From the NCBI GenBank assembly GCA_028283145.1, contig JAPYNY010000008.1, positions 1 to 38,240 on the forward strand: 38,240 bases of DNA, written 5' to 3'. How positions within the stretch are numbered: the stretch's first letter is position 1; each line of letters opens with the position of its first letter. The DNA comes from Candidatus Hopanoidivorans cymbastelae (GTDB taxonomy: Bacteria; Actinomycetota; Acidimicrobiia; Acidimicrobiales; Hopanoidiivorantaceae). This document shows, piece by piece, positions 31,688 to 38,240 of the stretch. Under the pieces are notes generated by a model. The model did no database searches. It was not told the DNA's origin and saw only the letters and a list, made by a program, of their open reading frames with translations. The translations under genes and the position numbers were made by a program.

Positions 31688-33208
31688 TCAACTCGCTAAC
31701 AAATCGGCGTTGAAATCCACAAAGGGCTCAGCTCTCAGAGCCAAAGCCTGGGATATGCACTTGGCTTCAATGGCGCCCCTCCGCCCAGTCAGGTCTTGGA
31801 TTGTCAGAGCGACGCAGCGCACCCGTCTGTATCCCCTGGCGCTTAATCGCTGTTTCTGAATGGCCTCAGCCAACTTCACTTTGGCGCCTTCGGTAAGGAC
31901 TGCCTCTTCCTCCAACTGAAAATCACTGAGTTCGGCATTGCACAACACGCCACGCTGCCCAGCTATTTCTCTGGCTTTAAGCACCCGCTCCCGCACCACC
32001 TCAGTGCTTTCGCCAGGCGACGCGTCAATTAGCTCTTGCATGGAAGGACGGGGCACTAAAACTCGCAAGTCGAATCTATCCAGCAGCGGGCCGGAGACTC
32101 TTCTGGTGTAACGAGCTCGGTCTGCCATAGTGCAACGGCAACTGCCTGGACTGCCTAGCTCTCCACATGGACATGGGTTCATAGCAGCCAGCAGCAGAAT
32201 CCGCGCCGGAAAAACGAATGTCCCGCTAGCTCTGGAAACTCGTACCACGCCTTCCTCCACGGGCTGGCGCAAAGTGTCCAGCACCACAGAAGAAAACTCG
32301 CCCAGCTCGTCCAAGAACAACACGCCTCCGTGCGCTGCGCTGATTTCCCCAGGCCGCACTGCTCCGGAACCACCCCCCACCAGAGAGGTCGCCGACATCG
32401 TATGGTGCGGCGCTCGCAGCGGCGGGTAGCTGATGATGCCAGATTTAGGCAGCGGCAGACCAGCTGCTGAGTGAACTCGCGTGGCTTCCAAAGCCGTGTC
32501 GTGGTCGAGCAACGGCAACAGCCCAACCATTCTGTGGGCCAGCATTGTCTTGCCCGCTCCAGGTGCTCCAACCATCAACATGTGGTGCCCACCCGCCGCG
32601 GTGATTTCAAGAGCGTGCCGGACTGTTCGCTGCCCCTTGATGTCGGCTAAATCCGCAATTGGAGGCGGAGTGGGCGGCGGTAGTGCTGGAGGCTGGGGGA
32701 ATTCCCGTGAACCATTGATGAAAGCAACCAGTTCAGCCAAGTTGTGCGCTATCCGAATGTCGCAGTGCTTCACCAAGCTGGCTTCAGGGTATGCATCGGG
32801 TGCGACCACGACGGTGGAGCACTTGGCCGCTTCCACTAAGTTCAAAGTGCCCGGAACTCGGCGCAGAGAACCGTCTAGGCCCAGCTCGGCAATAAACCCC
32901 CAGTCTTGGACAGCTTTACGCCGGATCTTCTTTTCCATGACCAGCAAGCCAACGGCAATCGCTAAATCCAAGCCTGCCCCTTCTTTGCGCTCACCTGATG
33001 GCGCCAAGTTGACCGTTATGCGACCCCGTGGCCACGACAACCCACATGATTGAAGGGCTGCTCGCACCCTGTCTTGCGCCTCACGGCAGGCCGCCCCAGG
33101 CAACCCGACCACTGAAAACCCTCCTATCCCTGGCGAAATGTGAATCTCCACGGTAACCGGGTAACCGAGCACTCCCCTCAAAGTTGCCGATTTTATAGCT
33201 GTCAGCAT
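31688..33208 (-). CDS. comM: Mg-chelatase-like AAA ATPase ComM/YifB
   Basis: 506 residues with the three expected parts: a ribosomal-S5-like N-terminal domain (SPGIGGFSVVGLPGAACREA, TVNLAPSGERKEGAGLDLAI), an AAA+ core with Walker A GAPGAGKTM and Walker B GVLFLDELGEF, and a C-terminal Mg-chelatase domain (RLSARGYRRVRCVALTIQDL). The cysteine set CPCGELGSPGSCRC is typical of the family. In Gram-negative bacteria ComM is a branch-migration helicase used in natural transformation. A strong GGAGGAAG precedes ATG at 33208. It heads the comM-dprA pair. Confidence 0.95.
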   Translation of the reverse strand: MLTAIKSATLRGVLGYPVTVEIHISPGIGGFSVVGLPGAACREAQDRVRAALQSCGLSWPRGRITVNLAPSGERKEGAGLDLAIAVGLLVMEKKIRRKAVQDWGFIAELGLDGSLRRVPGTLNLVEAAKCSTVVVAPDAYPEASLVKHCDIRIAHNLAELVAFINGSREFPQPPALPPPTPPPIADLADIKGQRTVRHALEITAAGGHHMLMVGAPGAGKTMLAHRMVGLLPLLDHDTALEATRVHSAAGLPLPKSGIISYPPLRAPHHTMSATSLVGGGSGAVRPGEISAAHGGVLFLDELGEFSSVVLDTLRQPVEEGVVRVSRASGTFVFPARILLLAAMNPCPCGELGSPGSCRCTMADRARYTRRVSGPLLDRFDLRVLVPRPSMQELIDASPGESTEVVRERVLKAREIAGQRGVLCNAELSDFQLEEEAVLTEGAKVKLAEAIQKQRLSARGYRRVRCVALTIQDLTGRRGAIEAKCISQALALRAEPFVDFNADLLAS

Positions 33209-33631
33209 GATTCTTCCTCCTGCTTTGGTTATGTATGGCTGGCCTCAGGGCTAATACCTGAATGCAAAACTGGGAAATCAGCCAGCCCTTTGGCCTGGGA
33301 AACGGCCAGCCGGCGAATATCCGATGAAGCAAGCAAACCTGCTAGGAAAAAGGCAACAGAAGTTGCAAAAGGGTTGCGCCACCGCCAAGTGCACCACACG
33401 CGCCCACCACACATGTGCATCACACAACCGACAGAGCCTTCCGCTGGCAGCTTCGGCGACTTCGCAGATGCGCAAGTCCGCCGCCGGCATCAAACTCTCT
33501 GGAAAACCATCCTAGAAGGGGGGTCTGACATTTTCCACCTTGCCGGCTGCAAGATGAGCCGTTTGTAACACCTCCACACTACTTTACGGATAAACCAAAA
33601 CCGGCTCTCAACCATTTTCAAAGGAGTGCAT
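33209..33631. other. Non-coding gap upstream of comM
   Basis: 423 bp in which no frame shows a plausible start, ribosome-binding site or family match. It must hold the comM promoter on the minus strand. A stretch at 33385-33425 is rich in CACCAC/CACACA. No tRNA or terminator was recognised. Confidence 0.5.
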
Positions 33632-33874
33632 ATGTCAATCAGCGACTGGATAATTGCAAGCAGTGGCGTAATTACCGAGGTGTTTACCGCCGTGCTGGCT
33701 CTTGTTGCCTGGATTTCAGCTACACGACTCGAGTTCAGGGAAAAGATGCTCGAAACAAGAGAGCAAATCAAAACAGGGGCAGAATTTTTGCTCCAACAAA
33801 GTGAAGGCCATTTATTTAAGAATGGGCAACCCGTTTTTCGTGCCGCCAAGAAGGCCACTTATCAAAAAGTCTAG
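33632..33874 (+). CDS. Small protein with one N-terminal membrane helix
   Basis: 80 residues from ATG at 33632, with AAGGAG 5 bp upstream, the best ribosome-binding site in this gap. The first 30 residues (WIIASSGVITEVFTAVLALVAW) form a likely membrane helix, followed by a charged amphipathic region (RLEFREKMLETREQIKTGAEFLL) and a basic tail. No family is recognised; it resembles the N-terminal part of larger membrane proteins and might be a remnant. Surrounded by non-coding, AT-richer DNA and opposite in direction to the flanking operons. Confidence 0.5.
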   Translation: MSISDWIIASSGVITEVFTAVLALVAWISATRLEFREKMLETREQIKTGAEFLLQQSEGHLFKNGQPVFRAAKKATYQKV

Positions 33875-33903
33875 GTGGAACATTACAGCCATCGTGTAGG
33901 ATC

Positions 33904-33925
33904 ACCACGGCATAAAAGACGTGGT
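33904..33925. other. Small perfect inverted repeat, 6-bp arms
   Basis: ACCACG, a 10-base AT-rich loop, then CGTGGT, 30 bp after the small membrane-protein gene. No T-tract follows, so a factor-independent terminator is not supported; an operator or chance is possible. Confidence 0.3.
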
Positions 33926-33951
33926 TATCTATATTTCTGAATGAGCTAGAA

Positions 33952-34107
33952 ATGGCTGGTGCTATTGAAGTTACGCTGCAAAATATCTATGTAAATTCAA
34001 TCTTGAGAAGTCAAGACAAGGCAATCATCAATGGCAGCTCCCAGTCCAAAGCAATAGTTTTGTATAGAACAGGAAGTGCGTCAATTGCTATTTGTATAGC
34101 TGGCTAA
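33952..34107 (+). CDS. Possible small reading frame, 51 residues
   Basis: Opens with MAGAIEVTLQNIYVNSILRS and ends TGSASIAICIAG. It has no clear ribosome-binding site and no known family. Base composition is distinctly AT-richer than the genes on either side. It may be a fragment of a decayed gene together with its neighbours. Confidence 0.2.
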   Translation: MAGAIEVTLQNIYVNSILRSQDKAIINGSSQSKAIVLYRTGSASIAICIAG

Positions 34108-34157
34108 CAGCATTGAAAAATTTTCAAAAGCAAACTAAGAATTAGTAGATCGGGAAA

Positions 34158-34340
34158 ATGACATTGCGGAAAAAGAGCCGCAAGGCCAAGAAAGCTGAAA
34201 TCACCGAAACACTGTCAGGTAATGAACTTGGAGCCGAAGGCGTTGATGAATCAGATCTGCTCATACTAGAGGGTCAGATCATCCCTAGACGGCAAGACGC
34301 CAAACTAGCAAGAGCGTGCACACGCTTCCCACCGGCCTAG
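34158..34340 (+). CDS. Possible small basic protein, 60 residues
   Basis: Starts MTLRKKSRKAKKAE, with a weak GGGAAA before the ATG, continues with an acidic segment (GAEGVDESDLLILEG) and a basic end. No family recognised. It points toward the ccm operon, ending 37 bp from its stop codon. Coding status is doubtful. Confidence 0.25.
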   Translation: MTLRKKSRKAKKAEITETLSGNELGAEGVDESDLLILEGQIIPRRQDAKLARACTRFPPA

Positions 34341-34377
34341 CAGCAAGCCACCCGAATCGCTCAGTTCGCCAGCCCGT

Positions 34378-35988
34378 CTAGCTAGCGTTTTCTACACCAG
34401 CATTCGCTAATTCAGAGCGCAGGCTCTCGGCAGCGGTCTTGACCTCTTGTGATGCGTCGCTGTTGAGAATCAATTCCAAGTCTGCCTCAGCCTGTTCCAA
34501 TCGCAGACCACCTACAATCAAAGCCTGCGCCCGCCGTAACCTCACCTGGGGATTGTCTGGGCTGAGCGATGCTGCTCTGTCCAAATCCTCCAACCCCCGA
34601 GTAAAAATATCCTTAAACTCAACTAACTCAGGCAAAGTCAGCAGCGTGCCCCGCGTTGACAATGCCACCACGTTGTCAGGCTCTAACTCCAGCAAAGCCT
34701 CCAAAGACATCAGGGCCTCGTCCGCCTGTCCCTCAGCAATATAGGAGACCGCCTCGTCTTGAAGCCCTACCAGAATTTGTTCCCTGATGGAAAGCTCGCC
34801 TTGTCTCACAGGATTGTCAACCAGTCCGACAATGTTGGCAGGTGGGTCTAAAGCGTAGAACTCCACCAACTGCTCAGCCGACTGGCGCCAACGCCCAACA
34901 TTAGCATAAATGATCGCTAAAAATACTCTGGCATCGGCATACGCGGGGTCGCTTGCAATGGCTTCGCTGAGCAGTCTGTGTGATTCAAATTCTCCCAAAT
35001 CCACCAGTGCCAATTCTGGCGCGGCCGTGCCCCGCACCTCAGCTGACTCCGATGACAGCCAAATCAGCCAGCCCTTGTAGCCAAGTGCCACCACATTGCT
35101 GGGCTCAGACGACAAAATTCGGTCATAGGTCTGAATGGCACCCGAAAAATCCCCCTCGGCGGCCAGCTCGCCAGCCTCCACCAACAACCCACCTGAGCTC
35201 TGACGAATATCTCCCGTTATCTCGTCAGAACTAGACCTGAACCCCACCGAACGAGCCAAAAATAGCCCCGCAACCACGGCCACCACAACCACTATTCCGA
35301 CCGCCGCATAAGCCCTCCAGCGACCTGACCCCGTCCACAATCCTGCCTTGCCAAGGTACCCAGTGCTGATACCAGAACCGCCGCTGCTTTCGGACGCCAG
35401 GCCAGGTTGAGGCTTCGGCTCCGCCGTCTGCGACCCCGCCGTAGCTGCTGCCGCTAGACCAGCTTGCACTCGCTGTCGCCAGGCCACCCATATTGCAGCC
35501 GCAGCTGTTGCGACTGCCACAATTGGGGCTATCCACAATACGCTGCCAAAGCCGTCAGAAGGCGGCGTCAGCAGCACCGATTCGCCATACAAATCAACAT
35601 AGGCCTGGCGAATTTCCCGATCGCTCTCCCCCGCATCCACTTTTTGTCTGATGTCAGCTCTGATGGTGGCTGCCAAAGCTACATTGGACTCAGCCACAGT
35701 CTCTCCTTGGCACTGCGGACAGCGAATTGTCCTCGCTAGCGCATTGGCTCGCTCAGCTTGAGTGGGGGAGTCGTTGTTGTCAACAATGCCAACCGTCAGA
35801 GCAGTCGCCAGAACAACTCCCATCAGCAGCCACGGCAACCATTTGGGCCAACTCCATGCGGACCTGCTTGGCGCAGTTTTACCTGTCCCAGAGCCAGAGC
35901 CGCCCAACTCAACTCTGTTTGGCGTAGAACTGCTCCGCTTTGCCCCCTTAAGCTCCGGCGCATCCAACACTTCCCCGCTGGCTTGCAC
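34378..35988 (-). CDS. Cytochrome c maturation CcmH fused to CcmI-type TPR domain
   Basis: 536 residues. A cytoplasmic leader of about 45 residues, a membrane helix (about 50-68), then the CcmH domain with the thiol pair in RTIRCPQCQGETVAESN (C90, C93) and the typical REIRQAYVDLYGESVLL. A second helix (about 150-170) follows, a third at about 225-247, and then a TPR-rich extracellular part (ALGYKGWLIWL, ALMSLEALLELEPDNVVALS, DRAASLSPDNPQVRLRRAQA). CcmH reduces apocytochrome CxxCH and CcmI holds the apocytochrome; here both are on one chain. GTG start overlaps the ccmG stop by one base. Last gene of the operon. A minor role in another thiol pathway is unlikely given the context. Confidence 0.9.
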   Translation of the reverse strand: MQASGEVLDAPELKGAKRSSSTPNRVELGGSGSGTGKTAPSRSAWSWPKWLPWLLMGVVLATALTVGIVDNNDSPTQAERANALARTIRCPQCQGETVAESNVALAATIRADIRQKVDAGESDREIRQAYVDLYGESVLLTPPSDGFGSVLWIAPIVAVATAAAAIWVAWRQRVQAGLAAAATAGSQTAEPKPQPGLASESSGGSGISTGYLGKAGLWTGSGRWRAYAAVGIVVVVAVVAGLFLARSVGFRSSSDEITGDIRQSSGGLLVEAGELAAEGDFSGAIQTYDRILSSEPSNVVALGYKGWLIWLSSESAEVRGTAAPELALVDLGEFESHRLLSEAIASDPAYADARVFLAIIYANVGRWRQSAEQLVEFYALDPPANIVGLVDNPVRQGELSIREQILVGLQDEAVSYIAEGQADEALMSLEALLELEPDNVVALSTRGTLLTLPELVEFKDIFTRGLEDLDRAASLSPDNPQVRLRRAQALIVGGLRLEQAEADLELILNSDASQEVKTAAESLRSELANAGVENAS

Positions 35989-36782
35989 TAGGTGTCCTGC
36001 TGGTTGTCTTGTCGCTGAATCTCCTTGAGTATTGCCTGGTCTAGGGAATCTGCCGTTACTCCAGCTGCTCCTATGAATTTCTCTACCACCAAGCCCTGTG
36101 GGGAAATGACAAAAGTCTCAGGCAAGCCAACCACTCCGTAGTCCAAGGCAATATCAGCGGTGACGCTTCGCTGCTCCCCAAACACGACCGGCCAGGGCAC
36201 ATCGCCGGCAGGGAGTTTCAGTGCCTCTGCGAGCGAATCCTCCACCTTCTCACGGGTATCATTGAAAACAACCGTAGCTACCACCACATTTTGATCGCTT
36301 CGACGCTCTTGAAACTCCTCCAGTTCGCGAATTTCCAAAACGCAGCCAGGGCACCAAGACGCATAAAAAGAGACCACCACCCACTTGCCTTGGTGATGTG
36401 ACAGATTGAACGTCCCGCCATTGAGGGTGTCGGCAACTATCGGAGGAGCTGCTTTGCCAACGAGTGTTCTGCTGCTGATGGCTGCCTGCTGGGTCGGGCT
36501 GGTTGCAAACAAAGCGACTGCCAACCCCAAAATGAGCAGTGCCAGCACTCCAGTTGCTATCAGCGCAGGCTTGGAAAATCGCGGCTTGGTGTCGTTTTCC
36601 ACGCTTTTGGGATCGCCTTTTGTGACGTTAGGAGGGCCTCCCGCGCCCTTAGGGTCGCCTCCCATGTCGTCACCTGAATCGGATGCCGTAGCACCGGGAT
36701 CAACGGCCGTGACCGAGCCAACGACCGTGCCCACCACTTCAGGCGCACTTCTGACATCCCTGAAATCGCTATCACCACTCAC
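35988..36782 (-). CDS. Membrane-anchored thioredoxin-like CcmG/DsbE
   Basis: 264 residues with a thioredoxin fold outside the membrane. The active site is FYASWCPGC (C144, C147), with the cis-proline in GLPETFVI; a membrane helix spans about 72-93. CcmG reduces CcmH or apocytochrome thiols during c-type cytochrome assembly. The cytoplasmic leader of about 70 residues rich in Gly, Asp and Pro is longer than in the E. coli protein. GTG start overlaps the ccmF stop (GTGA); the stop overlaps the CcmH start. Fully coupled operon. Confidence 0.9.
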   Translation of the reverse strand: MSGDSDFRDVRSAPEVVGTVVGSVTAVDPGATASDSGDDMGGDPKGAGGPPNVTKGDPKSVENDTKPRFSKPALIATGVLALLILGLAVALFATSPTQQAAISSRTLVGKAAPPIVADTLNGGTFNLSHHQGKWVVVSFYASWCPGCVLEIRELEEFQERRSDQNVVVATVVFNDTREKVEDSLAEALKLPAGDVPWPVVFGEQRSVTADIALDYGVVGLPETFVISPQGLVVEKFIGAAGVTADSLDQAILKEIQRQDNQQDT

Positions 36783-38240
36783 GACGGCACCAATTCTTCA
36801 CTTCTCGCTCGCTCACTTGGGCGACTTTCTATGCGACCGTTCTGCCCGTTGCGCTGGCTGACTTGCCTTCGCCCTTCGCGCCTTTGCCCCCCAGCTTGAA
36901 GTCTGATAGAACGCCTAGGCCACAAACACAGCAATACACCCACAGACATCACTCCGCCCCCAATCCAAAGCCAAGACACCATCGGCTGAACAGTCACCCG
37001 AAGCACTGCCACTTGGGGGGACACCAGCCTGTCGCCCGCAGCGCCAGCGCCCGCCCCAGCCTCACTCACTCCTGCCCCAGCTACCCCAACAGCTTCCCTC
37101 TCAGGCAGGCTTACAATTGAAATCTGCACATCGTTGGTGAACGAATTGGCCGTATCCGGGTTGGAAATAATCCTGCCGCGGGCAAAATAGCGATCAACTG
37201 AAGGTGCCAGCCGCCGTCCGTCTACTTGCACCACTGCCCGTCGCTCCAAGCGCTCGCTGTGCGCCACATCAAAAACAGCCACCAGCTCCACTTCACGGCC
37301 CACTACCCTAGCTGATTCGCCCTCAGTCAAGGTCACTTCGTCTTGTTGCAGATAGTTCCCGCTGGCAGTCAGAGCTATGGCTATTATCACAAGCCCCACA
37401 TGAGCCACCATCCCGCCGCCGCTCCGCCCCTTGAATCCCCTGATTCCCCGCTTGGCGACGTCTTGCCATAGCCGGCGCACGGCAGTGGTCAGAGCCATCG
37501 CCGACAAACCCAGCGCCGACAGCACCGCCCAGCCTCTCAGCCCTGCCAACACCGCCACCAAAATAGTGGCCGTGCCAACCCAAGCCGACAGGCGCACTCG
37601 GTCGCCCAGCTCACCAAGACCCACATTGCCCCACGGCAAAAGCGGCGACACCGCCATCAAAAACAAAATCAGCAGCCCCAAAGGGGTGGTCATCTGATTG
37701 AAATAGGGAGCTCCGACTGAGACTTGGTCTCCTGTCAAGGCTTCTGAAATCAGCGGGAACATCGTGCCCAGCAAAACCACCAGCGCAAAAGCAGCAAACA
37801 CAAAGTTGTTGGCCACTAGAGAAGCAGTGCGGTTCAGCGGGTCGGTTAGGCGCCTGCCTGCCTTGATGCTCCCAGAGCGCCAGAGCAACAGCCCGATGCA
37901 GCCTAGGCAGGTGAAGGCGAAAAATCCTAGTATGGTTGGGCCGATAGCCGACTCGGTAAATGAATGGACAGACACCAAAATGCCCGACCGCGTCAAGAAA
38001 GTTCCCAAGATGGTCAGGTTGAACGTGGCGCAGATGAGCGACAAATTCCAAACCACCAAAATCCCTCGGCTCTCTTGAGCCATAGCCGAATGCAAAAAGG
38101 CAGTGCCGCACAGCCAAGGCAGCAGGGAGGCGTTTTCCACTGGGTCCCAACCCCAATAGCCACCCCACCCCAACGTGTCGTATGACCACCAGGCGCCCAG
38201 CACAATCCCGACTGTCAAGAATCCCCACGCCAGCAGGGTG
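36779..38240 (-). CDS. ccmF: Cytochrome c haem lyase subunit CcmF (5' end outside window)
   Basis: The frame is open to the window edge (TLLAWGFLTVGIVLGAWW), so the N-terminal part of this roughly 650-residue membrane protein is missing. The haem-handling WWD motif WGGYWGWDPVENASLLPW and the following helices (SLICATFNLTILGTFLTRSG, SVHSFTESAIG) are typical of CcmF, which transfers haem to apocytochrome c at the outer face of the membrane. The periplasmic segment contains a low-complexity Gly/Ala stretch (VAGAGVSEAGAGAGAAGD), and the C-terminal tail is strongly basic. It is the first visible gene of ccmF-ccmG-ccmH/I. Confidence 0.93.
   Translation of the reverse strand, partial: TLLAWGFLTVGIVLGAWWSYDTLGWGGYWGWDPVENASLLPWLCGTAFLHSAMAQESRGILVVWNLSLICATFNLTILGTFLTRSGILVSVHSFTESAIGPTILGFFAFTCLGCIGLLLWRSGSIKAGRRLTDPLNRTASLVANNFVFAAFALVVLLGTMFPLISEALTGDQVSVGAPYFNQMTTPLGLLILFLMAVSPLLPWGNVGLGELGDRVRLSAWVGTATILVAVLAGLRGWAVLSALGLSAMALTTAVRRLWQDVAKRGIRGFKGRSGGGMVAHVGLVIIAIALTASGNYLQQDEVTLTEGESARVVGREVELVAVFDVAHSERLERRAVVQVDGRRLAPSVDRYFARGRIISNPDTANSFTNDVQISIVSLPEREAVGVAGAGVSEAGAGAGAAGDRLVSPQVAVLRVTVQPMVSWLWIGGGVMSVGVLLCLWPRRSIRLQAGGQRREGRRQVSQRNGQNGRIESRPSERARSEELVPS

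Noticed and set aside
33490..33858. 122-codon minus-strand frame in the comM-ccm gap
   Set aside because: No ribosome-binding site or family pattern; it is opposite the better-supported small plus-strand gene.

Overview
The window reads as one continuous chromosomal segment of an actinobacterium, most likely from the Acidimicrobiia or a neighbouring deep lineage. The evidence is the minus-strand order comM - dprA - xerC - LytM/M23 lipoprotein - rpsB - tsf - pyrH, which I know from Actinobacteria, together with F420/FMN luciferase-type enzymes, frequent GTG/TTG starts and a GC content that looks middling (not computed). The lineage is an inference; there is no rRNA gene in the window. No tRNA, rRNA, CRISPR array, insertion sequence or phage gene was found.

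Layout. 1-1045 (+): 3' part of a CBS-less IMP dehydrogenase/GMP reductase family gene. 1122-3254 (+): creatininase-family amidase and cytosine-deaminase-type amidohydrolase. 3263-5713 (-): two tandemly duplicated lipoproteins and a short RTX-repeat protein, translationally coupled to the transporter operon upstream. 5710-9750: an NMT1/THI5-type ABC importer (two permeases and a binding lipoprotein on -, the ATPase divergent on +). 9747-10931 (+): flavin monooxygenase of the luciferase family. 10969-17895 (-): branched-chain-amino-acid/urea type ABC importer (livH-M-G-F order) followed by two fold-type-II PLP enzymes. 18029-19174 (+): glutamate-dehydrogenase-like protein lacking catalytic lysines. 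19217-25283 (-): F420-type oxidoreductase, SsnA-like amidohydrolase, fused [2Fe-2S]/molybdopterin hydroxylase, N-carbamoyl-D-amino-acid hydrolase. 25382-33208 (-): housekeeping block pyrH, tsf, rpsB, LytM lipoprotein, xerC, dprA, comM. 33209-34377: gene-poor, AT-richer gap with small reading frames. 34378-38240 (-): cytochrome c maturation operon ccmF (partial) - ccmG - ccmH/I.

The part of most interest is 1.1-25.3 kb: about twenty genes that together look like an aerobic system for importing and dismantling a nitrogen heterocycle or cyclic amide (purine, hydantoin, creatinine or pyrimidine type). An SsnA-like deaminase next to a Se-type xanthine-dehydrogenase-like hydroxylase recalls the yge/ygf purine cluster of enterobacteria and clostridia. 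Here it is joined to an N-carbamoyl-D-amino-acid hydrolase, a creatininase, a CodA-like deaminase, two importers and two PLP lyase-like proteins. A hydroxylase, ring hydrolases, carbamoyl removal and PLP-dependent breakdown of the resulting amino acid would make a coherent route, but the substrate is not determined by the sequence. The cluster begins right after pyrH, where frr normally follows.

A second theme is many short direct tandem duplications (14-30 bp, two to four copies) both inside genes and between them, including two that duplicate a start codon.
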